A DNA stretch of 64,000 nucleotides from positions 15,534,755-15,598,754 of the forward strand of contig CM018695.1 in assembly GCA_009363875.1 (NCBI GenBank), in the 5' to 3' direction. Shown piece after piece: positions 11,256 to 22,403 of this stretch (its first letter is position 1; each line of letters opens with the position of its first letter). Source of the stretch: Mikania micrantha. Its lineage: Eukaryota; Streptophyta; Magnoliopsida; Asterales; Asteraceae. The position numbers and the translations under genes are program-made. Under the pieces are notes generated by a model. That model made no database searches. It worked only from the letters and a program-made list of their open reading frames with translations, and was not told the DNA's origin.

Positions 11256-11461
11256 ATTTTTTTCCAGGTATTTTTTTGGATTTTGAGATCCAAAAAGAAA
11301 TTTTGAATGATTTGAATCCAAAACACTTAAGTACCCTTTTGATTTTATTTAAAAAATGATTGAAAAGGTTGATCAAATTGTTTAGGCTGCTTGTTCCTAA
11401 AGTATAAAACGTTCCCTATGTTCCAGAATAGCTTCTTTCAGAATAGCTTCCGCTTCCTTGG

Positions 11462-11757
11462 TGAATATCCTGTATCAAGAGCTAAATTGGCTAAAGGGAT
11501 AGGTCATAATTATTACGAAGAGCCCGCATGGAGCAAACAACTTTTATATATTTTTCCGGTAGCATTTATAGGTACTATTTCATGCAACGTAGGCTTAAGA
11601 GTTCTAGAACCATCAATGATTGGTGAACCCCGGCAGATCCGTGTGTAACTCCTTTGGAAATATTACCTGAATGATATTTCTTTCCTGAATTTCAAATACT
11701 TCATACAACCCTTGATAAATTATTGGGTGTTCCTAATGGTATCAGTACCCGTCGGTA
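11462..11757 (+). pseudogene. petD: Plastid petD exon 2 fragment (NUPT)
   Basis: The frame reads RAKLAKGIGHNYYEEPAW, LLYIFPVAFIGTISCNVGL and VLEPSMIGEP, which is subunit IV of the cytochrome b6f complex. After 11640 the match continues in other frames (aactcctttggaaatattac, ttcaaatacttcatacaacc). The gene is 5'-truncated, frameshifted and lacks its C-terminus. petD is far from 16S and trnG-trnR in the plastome, so this is a separate insertion or a rearranged one. Confidence 0.93.
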
Positions 11758-12319
11758 AAAATATTTTTAAAAATTCTATATGTTATAATAATTTCGTTCT
11801 TAAAGTAAGTGTTTTCTTAGTATTAAAATATTTTTAATGTATTAAAAAGTCTTATTTTTTTAATTTAAAAATATGTGAATATATTTAATATTTAATAGAG
11901 GATATCTATATCTATACATTTTAATAAATCAAGGTTTATTATTCTGTCACATGCCAATCACAGAAGAATGTGTTGATTATTTTCCTCTCAAATTAATTAA
12001 TTCATTGTTTAATTTGGAAACACAATCATTGATGTAAAACACCACATTTAATTATTCTTTAAATTATATAAATATTGCACTTTAATATCACAACAACTAT
12101 TTACAAGATTTAATTATATACTACGTTTTTTAATTATAACAATTTACCTTACAACTATATTACTAATTTTATTTATGTACGTTATTTATATAATTATAAG
12201 CAGTAAATAATATGTTCTTCAATTTAATAATTATTGTTTTTATAATATTATTAAATGTTAGTACCATAAGATTTATGTTAACTAAACTAATTATATAATA
12301 AGTCTCATATATTCTAATA
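11758..12319. other. AT-rich stretch, no gene seen
   Basis: Strongly AT-rich sequence with no open frame, RNA gene or clear repeat boundary. It separates the plastid fragments from the Helitron. Confidence 0.5.
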
Positions 12320-12632
12320 CTAGGATAAAACCTGTGTATTAAACAGGTAAAATAAATAAATTTTAAAATTATTTATTTCAACTAACATAATATATAGTTT
12401 TCAAATATTTGTAAGTAAATAAAGAATTTATTTATGGTGTAATCATATTATTTATACTTTAATAAAATCATTAATATTTAATAGGAGAGATAGTGTGTGA
12501 AAAAATCAAAATTTAATAAAAAAATAACATATAAATATTAAATAGGAGAGAAAGGAAGGAAAACTAACTTTTAGGTAGTCTAAAAATTTGACATGTGTCC
12601 TCTTAAAACATTTATTTATTATATAGTATAGA
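12320..12632 (-). mobile_element. Short non-autonomous Helitron, 313 bp
   Basis: On the minus strand the element starts TCTATACTATATAATAAATA, a classic plant Helitron 5' end. It finishes with a hairpin (ACCTGT...ACAGGT) about 10 bases before CTAG. It sits between A and T with no target duplication, the Helitron insertion rule. No helicase gene is present. Confidence 0.8.
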
Positions 12633-12665
12633 TATAGATATAGATATAAATATAGATATAGGTTA
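12628..12665. repeat. TATAGA microsatellite
   Basis: Six or so units of tatagata/tatagatataaata follow the Helitron 5' end. Confidence 0.8.
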
Positions 12666-13056
12666 TGTTAGTACTCCATGTATTACATAAGTTGAATAAA
12701 AAAAGTATATTAAATAGTCACCAATGAAAATTTAGAGAGATGATGATTTTTTAATATAATATGATTAAAATTCCGTATAATTTAATATTTTAACGAATTA
12801 AATAATATTATCATTCTTTAAACATTGATTTTTCAAAGTTTTATTCTAAAAAGTTGTTTTTAAAAAATTATATTTTTAAAAATTTGTTATTTGAAAAAGT
12901 GTGTTTTTTTAATATCAATATACTTTTAATGTATTAAAAAATATTTCTTACTCTAAAACATGAGGAGTATTTAATAGAAAAGATGGTCGAAAAATTAAAG
13001 TTGATATATTTTAGAAATATGCCATGTATTCCTATAAAACTTTATTTTTTAAAACA

Positions 13057-13092
13057 CTAGGTTATAAAACCCGTGTATAACATGGGTCGAAT
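13057..13092 (-). mobile_element. Helitron 3' terminus, minus strand
   Basis: On the minus strand: a hairpin ACCCATGTTATACACGGGT, a short AT spacer, then CTAG followed by T. This is the same arrangement as at 12320. The matching 5' end was not found, and the MULE at 13272 is inserted close by. Confidence 0.6.
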
Positions 13093-13271
13093 AAAAAATA
13101 GAAAAACATTATTAAAGTGTAATCATTTCAAATAATTAAAAATTGCATATTTTTACATACAATAAACAACAATATAAAGTTACAACAAAAGTTCATAAAT
13201 TATTTAAATATTTTTTGTGTACAACATTTGTTTTTCTATTCATAATCTTACCATCTTTGAATAAAATTATA

Positions 13272-13318
13272 GGGGAGAGATATTCTACAAAGGGGAGAAA
13301 CCTTAAAAAGGCTAGGAA
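13272..13318 (+). repeat. MULE left terminal inverted repeat
   Basis: It begins GGGGAGAGATATTCTACAAAG and contains AAACCTTAAAAAGGCTAGGAA. The last 30 bases match the complement of 27571-27610 closely. Confidence 0.85.
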
Positions 13319-13761
13319 GAAAATCAGGCCCTTGATCTTGGCGTTTGACGGTCAGATCTTGCGGTGGCATTTCTGTAAATTATACGGTGTTTCTGACGCG
13401 CGCAAACTAGAAAACAAGGGTAAAAGCGTAATTTGGCGTTTTTAAAAACCGAACAAAAACACCGGATTCTTCGTAATGTTCCGTAAAAAACGTGAAAAAC
13501 CTTAAATCATTTACAAAATTAACACCATCGTATAACCAGAATGGATTCATTCGATCGATTCTCTGTAAAATACAAACGTTAGTTCTTCAACTCATTTGAA
13601 GTTTATGATTTATCTGACGTTTTTCATACTACATTTTTATATTTTTTTTTACAGGTAATCGAAGTCGAAAGTCTACTAAAGGTGAAATCGAATCCGACAT
13701 TGAAGGTAGTAAAACAAGTAAATTGTTTTCTCATCAAAAAAGTAAATCGTTGTGTCATGCA

Positions 13762-14048
13762 TGGTGTTTTTTCTTAGTATAACAGTGATCGTACTATGGT
13801 GTTTACTTCTAAGTGGTTTTATTGTGTTTGTATTGTTTGTAGGATTTGTATAAGTTGTTATTGGGGGATTTTATACTTTATCATATATAATATATTTTTA
13901 TGGTGTTTTTTTTTGTACTGCTTGTTTAAATTTACACTGTTGTTGTATTTCTTGGTGTGTGTATTAGTATTCGAATTTAATATGGTGTTTAATACAAATA
14001 TGGTGTTTTCTGTTACTATGGTGTTTTTCACTTTAATATGGTGTTTTA
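13762..14048 (-). repeat. Left subterminal cluster of AAACACCA motif
   Basis: Seven copies of (T/C)ATGGTGTTT on the plus strand within 285 bp (near 13764, 13797, 13899, 13983, 14000, 14019, 14039), all in one orientation. They lie in an intron of the Ulp1-like gene. Seen from the left TIR they read TGGTGTTT inward, a mirror image of the right-hand cluster. Confidence 0.85.
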
Positions 14049-14206
14049 TCTTCTTCTTTCATAACCCATCAGCTAGAAAAAGTGAACGAATAGCCATCAA
14101 AACATCCTTCAGCAAATTCACTAACACCGAGACAACTCCCATCGTAATTGACTTTACTGATTCTTCAACACAATCTGAGTCAAAAATGAAAGGGAAATCA
14201 GTTGTC

Positions 14207-14524
14207 GATGACCATGATTCTGATTTTGTATCATCAGCCGATGAACAAACACTGCATCAGAGAAGTATAATGATCTGACAAAAAAAAGGTCATCAACCAA
14301 AAAAACAAAAAATTGATAGTACCATTCAAAAACAGAAAAAAGACACCACATATAACAAGTCTGTGGATGACCATGATTCTGATTTTGTGTCATCAGATGA
14401 TGAACAAACACTGCATCAGAGAAGGCTGATTATCAGACAAAAAATGGGTCCAGCACCAAAAAAACAAAAGAAAAACACCAACATCCCAAATCAGAAAAAA
14501 GACACCACAAATCACCAGTCCAAA
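14207..14524 (+). repeat. In-frame 159-bp tandem duplication inside the Ulp1-like gene
   Basis: DDHDSDFVSS(A/D)DEQTLHQR begins at 14207 and again at 14366, a period of exactly 53 codons, followed each time by a lysine-rich P(K)KKQK tract. The first copy holds TGA (14276-14278) where the second has AGA. The region is acidic then basic and probably unstructured or nuclear-targeting. Confidence 0.85.
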
Positions 14525-16635
14525 CCAGATAACAAAGCTTCAGACCATTCAAAAAGTTCAGAACATACCTACTACAAATTTGATGGTAGGAAAATACTTC
14601 AGAGAATTTCTCCGGCAAACCTTCTTAATTTGTTTTCAACATTCAATGAACAACAAAAGGACGTAGTTAAAGGCATAGGGTTTGGCAATGTCTTGAATTT
14701 GAAAATTGAATCTATACCTACCTCTTTGGCGTTTTGGCTAGTGCAAAATTACAATGAACAAACCAGTACACTTAAACTTCCTGGTTGTCTTATACACATA
14801 ACACCAGAGTTAGTTAATGAGGTGATGAGTATACCAAATGGTCCAAATGCTGTTGAGGATAAAAGACCATCTGACAAAGATGTTGTGGTTGCTGAACGGA
14901 GAAATCAGTTCAAAAACACCGCTTGGATCAAGAGACCATTCGTAATGGAATTCTTCAAAAGGTTTTCAGCAATGCGAAATGCTGATAGGACATTTGTCTT
15001 AAATTTCTTGGTTGCCTTCTTCACAGTTGTTGGTGAAACCAACAAAAACAGTGTGGCAAATCAACGGTTTTTAACATGTGTCAAACCAGGTGTTCGTGTC
15101 CAAGATTTCAATTGGTGTGAGTATGTTATCACATGCTTAAAAAGGAACAAAGCAAGCTGGAAAACTGATGCTCACTTTAATGGACCCTTGCTTATTTTGG
15201 TGGTATAGCTAAAACTTTAATTTTTTTTTTCATCCTACTTATTCACTTAATTTTTTAATTATTTTTTTACTTCCTTTTTTTTCTTATAGCTTGTTCTAAT
15301 TAACGATATTCAGAAAAGGAAGAACATCAACTCCGGAGTACATGTTATAGATTGGCTTACAAAAAAAACTCTTTTTAATCTAGAAAAATACTTGATTGAG
15401 AAGAAGAATACCGTTGAATCTAATAAAGCAAAATCAAAACAGGAAGATGATGGAGGTGGTGTTAATGAGGGTGCTCCATCAATAGAAGAAAATTTTAATA
15501 TGCAAATAGTGGAGTACAAAGGAGGGCCAGAAACACCTTTAAATGAAAACGCTTTAATGTCTGATTCTGATGATGATATATGTAATGAAATCATTTACAG
15601 CGAAAATCAGCTGCATGAAGTGTCCGCTTCAGGTAATCATTTCTTGGTCCCAGTAATATCCCAGTATGATATTCCACAAAACACATCTGTTGAGAACGTC
15701 AAATCAGTTTATGAAAAACACCAAGCTTCATCAGAGGAGACAACTTCAGATGTCAATGTTTTTCTTGGACATATGGTATATATTTTCTCATTATATTGTG
15801 ATTGGTATAAAAAAAATAATATTAATACTTTACAATTAAAAATATCTACTTGATTTTATAATCCGCAGAGTCAACAAAGAGGACCAACATATGATGAGAC
15901 TCAAGATGAAGAAACAAAATGTCAATCTGAAGGGAATAATGAAGAGGTATTCATAATCGTTCATAATTTATTTGCTTCAAAAACACAAACACCAAACTTA
16001 CATTTTATTTTATTTTGTTTTCTTAATGTATTTGTAATTACAGTCTTCACTACTTCATAAGTTGGATTCCTTGTTTGTTGAGGTTGAAGGTAGTTTTTCT
16101 TCTTTAGTTGAGTTGTTGAGAAGGTATATTTCAGAATACCCCAACAGTGAACTTGTTGATGTGCATCTAAAAAAATGGAACTTATTGTCATAGAAAATTT
16201 CAAACACCATACTGAAAACACCATCATCTGTTCCTTCTACAAATAATTTTCATTTTGATTTGAATACACCACAAGTGACACCAGCCAGTCCTTCAGTTGA
16301 TAAAAGTGCTCCAGGACAGCCTGTGTTTGATCAAACACCATAATTCACTTGTACTTTCCTATCTGAGATAGATAAAACAATTGAATCTTATATGCATCAT
16401 AGCACTACAGATGGTGGGAAAGATAAAAAAAAGATAGATGATGTTCCAACTTATGACAAAACACCAACAACAGCTGTCGGTGTGGCCACTATCGCAGTTG
16501 ATACAGATGTCCAGCCAATTCAAATTGATGTATCAGATACAGTTGTGTATGACCAAACTCCAAAGAATGTTGGTGAGCAAATTGACCCTCTAGATGTTGA
16601 TGATAATGTTGCTAAAAGTAAGTTGCAACGATACA

Positions 16636-16919
16636 TGTAATCCCTAGGCTTTTCAGTTAAAATTTGAATATTTTAATCGCACTTGATTCATAACAAATCA
16701 AAACTTTGGATGTTCTTTGAAACACTTGTATTTATAAACTTATATATATATAAGGGTATATTTCATTTAGAAAGTAATACTAACACTTGTTACACAATGC
16801 GATATCTAAATTTTTATAAATTTCATTTTTATAAATAATTATAATTCTTTAAAGCTTAAAAGGTTATAATAAAATAAAGGCATTTTTATTGGTAAATAAC
16901 CATTTATTAAAGTTATACA

Positions 16920-16955
<36 letters not shown>

Positions 16956-19651
16956 TTTTGAATAGAAAACATTGAGTTTATAAAAATAATAAATAAAGGT
17001 TTCATCAAAGTTTAAAAAGGCAAAAAAAAAAAAAAAAAAAAAAAAAACGTAAGATAATAAAAGAACTCAATTTTGAGGGGCTAAAATTTGTCAACTTAGT
17101 GAATCATGTGAGTAAAACAAAGTCTTAAACAAAAGTGATAATAGCCAAAAGATCAAGGACTAAGAGTGTATATTTTGTTCTTTGTTTTCTTCTTCACAGG
17201 TTACTTTTTCGACTCCACTAATCCGGCTAAGTTCCAAATTCAACCAAAATAAGTTTCTATAATCAAATTAAAAACAGCTGTGCACTTACAACTAGATTGC
17301 GGAAGTTTCGGATCAATCAATTTTTAATTTTAAGTTACCATAATAACGGTTACCATAACCGAAACTACCTATTAGATCAATAGCTAAAAATCGACCAAAA
17401 CAGCAAGGTTAATTCAAATTGAACCCATAAAACCATTCACGACATCTTTCTGGTTCTAACCACATCGAACGACCTCTCTGTTATCCTCCAAAACTCTGAA
17501 TCGAACTCGCGTCAAAGCCAAACCGGTTCGTCATTCAAAGTTCTTCGATTCGGATATATTTCAGGTAATATTTTACACCATTTCACTCGAATTTAGACAA
17601 TGAACAAAAGCCCAAACTCATAGGGACTCACGAACATTACATCGATCGAATTTGATCAATGGTTGTTTAGGGTTCTTAAGGATTTAATGGGCTCAATCAG
17701 AATCAATATAACAACAAACTGTTTTGAAATCAATCAGCAACTTACAACCCAGTGCTATGGTTAGACACAGTAGTTGCTTCGGAGAAACCCGGGTTTGAAA
17801 CCCGGGAGCGGCTCCTAAACCGGGTTTATTTTTGCATCTTCCCATTTTCATCCATAGTTTCTTTATTAAAAAAATTATTTTAAAAATCCTGGAATTCATT
17901 TTATTAAATTCTGTAAGACAGTATTCAAATTGAGAAAATGAATTATTTTATTTTCTTATTATAAAATCTAGTTGATTCATAAAAACATGTTATTTGGTAA
18001 AAAAATTAATATTAATAAATAATAGACGATAATATATTCGTAATAAAAAAAACAAATTCTAAAACATTTCAAAGCACACTTATTTGTTAGTATTCAAAAA
18101 TTTGAAAGTATTATCTTTTAAGATTTTTTTTTTTAAAAAAAAGTAGAAATCTTTTTAAAGAAATAAATTAATAAAATCACATTTTTACGTTGTAAATATT
18201 AGAACTATGATCTTTATGATTCTGAAATTTACAATAAGGATTATTTTAAACTAATGATTTTCAATAAAATAAAAACTCTTAAAATCCAAATACTTTTAGA
18301 AGTCAAGTTTTAGTACAAATAAATTGTGGAATAAATTTCATAATGAATTACTCTAAAATATTTATTTTATGAAACTAAATAAAATATTAATGTTTAGTAA
18401 ATTTCATATAACCTTTAGAAATTATTTCTTAAAGATTAGCATTCTAAAAACAATGAACACTATACATTCTAAAATAAATAAATTCAAACTTGGCCTTAAG
18501 AATTCAATAGAATTAATAAATAAATAGAATATTTAACATTCTATTTTATTTATCATATAAGATTATGGAAATATGTATCCATAACAATAAATAAATATTA
18601 TTCCTAGTTCATTCATACAATTAACAATATCGATAAATAAGTAAAAAGAATATTTTATATTCTATGTTATTTATTATTCAATATTAAGAGAATATTTATT
18701 TAATAAATATTCCAAACTATCAATTCAAACTTAGATTCATTCAAATAGGACTTCTATCAGGATGCCATAGTTTTAGGATCCTTGAACTTAAACTATAGGA
18801 TTGCTAAGACTTGAATTACTCAAATTATAGGTGAGTAGATAGCTTTACTTTCTCATTGTTTAAATCAAGGACTTGGAACTAGCTAGCATTCTAACAGGTG
18901 AGTTTCTTCACACTCCCTTTTACTTTTTGTTTTTGGGATGTTACACATGTTCTCTTCAAACTTATTTCAATTCTATTATTCATTCAATCTATGATGCAAG
19001 CCTTAGACCTAGTTAGCTTTATGTGTTAGATGCTAAGCATATACAATGTGTTGATTATATGTGTGTTGCCAGTCAAGCAATCTAGTACCTAGTAGCCTAA
19101 GATGGTTAGATACTATCTTCGCAAAGGCTTTTGCCTTTGTATGAAAAAGATGAAAAGTACACCTAGCAAATTTGTTAAATTATAACTGTTAATTTATAGT
19201 ATGGCCATACTTGAATTAACATGTTGTAAGGATACTTGTTTGGACACAATCTATTGTTATTCATTCATTCATTCAATTTATTCAAACTTGTATTCATGTT
19301 ATGCGTATGACACATATTCTAGTTAGACTATTGTTTGCATCCTTTTTATACTTATTATTTAAACTTTGTGTGTGAACTCACCAACTATGTAAATAGTTGA
19401 CAAACTCTATTTTACATGTGTAACAGGATAAGGAAGCATGATGAAGACATAAGATAGGCTTAGGGACCTAGTTTAAACATTTAAAAAAATGTATAGACTT
19501 TTTAATTGTAATACTTTGATTCAAGTTATGTAATGTTTGTTTATTATTTAATGAATGTTGAATTTAATTTGTAATAATGATGCATTAAATATTAAACGTT
19601 ATAATAGCACCATGAGCTAATGAACAGTCAAGCTCGCGCCCCGACGTATTC
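16636..19651 (+). repeat. Long LTR (probably solo) of Ty3 type, 3' end replaced
   Basis: TGTAATCCC...TTTTCAG...AAAATTTG resembles the start of the solo LTR at 34520 (TGTAACATTTCTGAAAATTTG). Internal modules also match it: a tRNA-like B box near 17790, the CTCACCAAC module at 19377-19428, and a final gccccgacgtattcc that parallels accccgatgtttcc near 37321. The other LTR ends soon after that point in a TTACA terminus, but this one runs into Cassandra sequence instead. No coding sequence is present. An (AAT)n array (16919-16956) and a poly-A run (17023-17046) lie inside. Confidence 0.7.
17735..17815 (+). other. tRNA-like module inside LTR
   Basis: ctatggttagacacagtagttgctt is followed by gggtttgaaacccggg, which resembles a tRNA TpsiC arm/B box (GGTTCGANNCC). 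The same layout occurs at 35588-35660 in the related solo LTR. Confidence 0.4.
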
Positions 19652-19726
19652 CTCGTCTATCACCAATATTGTCCGCTTTGCCCACTAGGAGCTCACGGTT
19701 TTGCCTTCGGTTGCCCGGGTGAAAAA

Positions 19727-19800
19727 TTCCCAGGGAGGTCACCCATCCCTGGATTGCTCCAGCCCGAGCACGCTTAACTGTGGAGTTTTCATGTGCTCCA
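19727..19800 (-). other. 5S rRNA-like region of Cassandra LTR (left)
   Basis: On the plus strand cccagggaggtcacccatcc and gcccgagcacgcttaact are the complement of the 5S rRNA segment containing the Pol III internal control region. Confidence 0.85.
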
Positions 19801-20080
19801 CAGCCAGCTAAGCCAAAAACGCGTTGGTGATGTAAGAGGCGGGTTATTACTTATGAGACAGGAATCTCTCCTGTTCACGATCGATGTGGGATTGCCTAGG
19901 ATGTTACATACACCCCCCCTTAGGGACTCATCGTCCTCGATTAGGTTTTCCCCACCATCCCGTGTAGAACAAGAGTGTCTCTGATACCATTCTGTAATAT
20001 CCAGCCTCGTATATCACCAATATTTTCCGCTTTGCCCACTAGGAGCTCTCGGTTTTGCCTTCGGTTGCCCGGGTGAAAAC

Positions 20081-20154
20081 TTCCCAGGGAGGTCACCCAT
20101 CCCTGGATTGCTCCAGCCCGAGCACGCTTAACTGTGGAGTTTTCATGTGCTCCA
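20081..20154 (-). other. 5S rRNA-like region of Cassandra LTR (right)
   Basis: This is nearly identical to 19727-19800, in the 5' LTR. Family knowledge: Cassandra is transcribed from this 5S-type promoter. Confidence 0.85.
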
Positions 20155-21565
20155 CAGCCAGCTAAGCCAAAAACGCGTTGGTGATGTAAGAGGCGGGTTG
20201 TTACTTATGAGACAGGAATCTCTCCTGTTCACGGCCGATGTGGGATTGCCTAGGATTTTACAATACAGTTCACCGGAAGGTGTTGCTACCGAAGTTGATA
20301 AAACTGAATTGAAGCAAGAAAGGCCGGTTAGACGCAAACATTTGGCATCTGTGCTTTGCTCACCCTACTTCAAACGGGTAGTCGCTTTGGATCTAAAGAG
20401 AACACCTCTGGAGAATAATGTGTCAAACTATGTATTCTCTGCTTGTGGGGAACCATGGTAATAAACACCGTGACTTCTAAAACAAACCAAACTTCAACAA
20501 AATTTATATATTTTCTAATTTCATACGTGTGTACAGGGATATACTTTTTAAAATTGCTCTGAAAGCTGATGTTCCAAGGATTATATTTGAGAGCATGCGT
20601 CTGGATCATTACATCCACCTAAACGTCATACTTGCATGGACTCAAATCCTTAACTATGAGGAAAAATACAAGTCAAAGGATTCCATTTCAAGACTGTTCT
20701 GCACACATCTGTTGTTGGTTAGTTTTTGTATTATACTTTATATGTTTGTTACTTCAAAACACCTTATTTGGCATATACCTAACTTTTGTTTTTTTAATGC
20801 ATTATATTCACAGAATAGGGATACGTATGAAAAAAGTGTTGAGGAAATGAACATTGAATTCAACCTAAACATGGAATCTGTTCTTGGTGAAGTTAACCAT
20901 CACAACCTATCTGAATTTGATCTTGTTTTTGTACCTATCATTAACCAACAACATTTCTACCTGATGTGTTTCAATCTAAAAACTCCTAAGGTTGAAATTA
21001 TTGACAATAGTGGAGTCATGCCGCGTATGTCTGTTACCAAGAAATATTCAGGCTGGCCAGATAAAATGGTAGTTTATTTAATACTTTACAAATGTAAAAC
21101 ACCAAACCATATCCTATTGTAGTTTTCATCTAAATTTATGTTTTGGTTTTTTTAATGTAGAAAAAGACATTTGCAGACTACTTGATTCAGAATCACCACC
21201 CAAATGGACGCCATATCTCAACAGCAAAAATACATCGTCTGGCAATGCCTTGGAGAACTGACTTTAATAAGGTTGACTGTGGTGTTTTTATAATGAGACA
21301 CATGGAGACATATAAGGGGTGTTTGTTAAATTGGGAATGTGGTTTGTGTGGAGAAAATGAAGTCAACAACTTACAAAAACTTCAACTTAATGACTTAAGG
21401 AAGAAGTATGTGACCAAGATCATTTTACATGATCTAAACGAGCGGTTTGATTGGGTGAGTAAAGATTTGATGAGATACCTGCGACTACCAATTGAAGTAA
21501 GGAGAGAGGCTGATAGAAATGCGCATGGCAACATTGCAGCTCGTTTGCTTGAACATGCTGACTAG

Positions 21566-22400
21566 AAAAACACCCTACAATGAATTTTTTGTGATTTCAC
21601 TAGTTCTTTTTATTACTAATAATTTTATATGACGACTATAACTCCTTTGATGATGATTAAACACCATATTGTTGCACTTTTTTACTACTGCTTATACACC
21701 ATTGTTTTAAAAACACCGTATACATGCTAAAAATACATGTTTGACTAATGCTTTATTTATTATTAAACACCATACTATGTTTAAAAACACAATATACACG
21801 TGTTATTTTTATTTAATTTTATAAACTTTTTTAAATATATTTTTAAAAAAACTATTAAAAACACCATATTATGTTTACGTTTAAACACTTTATATATCTT
21901 TCTTTTTTATTTTTTTTTAACATTATTAATTCTACTAAAAAACACCATCTTTTTTTTATAAACTTTTTGTCCTGTTAAATAAATTCATAAATACACCTAT
22001 TAAAAACACCATACTACGTTTTTAAAAAACCATACAGAAAAAGTGCTAAGTTATACTCCTACAGATATATATATATATATTTTAAATTTTCTTTTAAAAA
22101 AACTATTAAAAACACCATATTATGTTTACGTTTAAACACTTTATATTTCTTTCTTTTTTATTTTTTAAGATTATTAATTCTAATAAAAAACACCATCTTT
22201 TTTTTATCAAGTTAAATAAATTCATAAATACACCTATTAAAACACCATACTATGTTTTTAAAAAACCATATTCTTAATAACATAAATTAATACATTAACA
22301 TTAAACGATACGTTTTCATTAAAACATTACAAACACCATAAAAAAAACAACAAAAAGTAAATCATCCTAAACACCATACAAAAAAAAGTGCTAATTTATA
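21566..22400 (+). repeat. AAACACCAT motif cluster between Ulp1-like gene and small gene
   Basis: About twelve AAACACCA(T) copies, all in plus orientation, occur in AT-rich DNA. Part is a local tandem duplication: about 21855-22035 and 22105-22265 share attaaaaacaccatattatg, aaaaaacaccatctttttt and accatacta. No gene lies here. Confidence 0.85.
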
Positions 22401-22403
22401 CTC

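Larger units (their letters stand above)
16636..20262. mobile_element. 3.6-kb nested insertion in the Ulp1-like gene, 5-bp target duplication
   Basis: The insertion begins TGTAATCCCTAGG and ends CCTAGGATTTTACA. It is flanked by ataca on both sides (16631-16635 and 20263-20267). Removing it with one ataca joins LQRY to SSPEGV in the same frame, which confirms the borders. The left 3.0 kb looks like a long Ty3-type LTR and the right 0.6 kb is a Cassandra element. It contains none of the AAACACCA motifs that fill the host element. Confidence 0.9.
19652..20262 (-). mobile_element. Cassandra TRIM retrotransposon
   Basis: On the minus strand: a 5' LTR (20262-19993, TGTAAAATCC...GGATATTACA), a primer site TGGTATCAGAGACAC (about 19989-19975), a 70-base interior, a polypurine tract AAGGGGGGGTG (19921-19911), then a 3' LTR (19908-19652) beginning TGTAACATCC. 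Both LTRs carry 5S rRNA-like sequence, the hallmark of Cassandra. No protein is encoded. The far end of the 3' LTR is missing about 15 bases and abuts another LTR. Confidence 0.92.
13655..21565 (+). pseudogene. Ulp1-like C48 cysteine protease gene of the MULE, disrupted
   Basis: Visible exons: 13655-13705, 14073-15202, 15290-15775, 15869-15946, 16044-16635 continuing at 20268-20457 beyond the insertion, 20537-20717, 20814-21068, 21161-21565. All junctions are GT-AG, and the first exon is unresolved. The middle carries the SLAFWLVQNYN...GCLIHITPELVNEVM region typical of plant transposon-borne Ulp1 proteins. The C-terminus has the protease triad: His in NQQHFYLM, Asp in EIIDNSG, Cys in VDCGVFIMRH. 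Family role: SUMO-type deconjugation, though transposon versions may instead aid the element, like VANC. In-frame stops occur at 14276, 16191 and 16341, and a 3.6-kb insertion splits it, so it is not functional. Confidence 0.88.

Noticed and set aside
16636..16700. Cassandra inserted first, with the long LTR inserted later near its left end
   Set aside because: No second TG start or 5-bp duplication exists just inside 16636, so the order cannot be shown; reported as an unresolved fusion instead.
19727..20154. A tandem array of true 5S rRNA genes
   Set aside because: Only part of 5S is present. It is inside LTRs with TG/CA ends, a primer site and a polypurine tract, so it is Cassandra.
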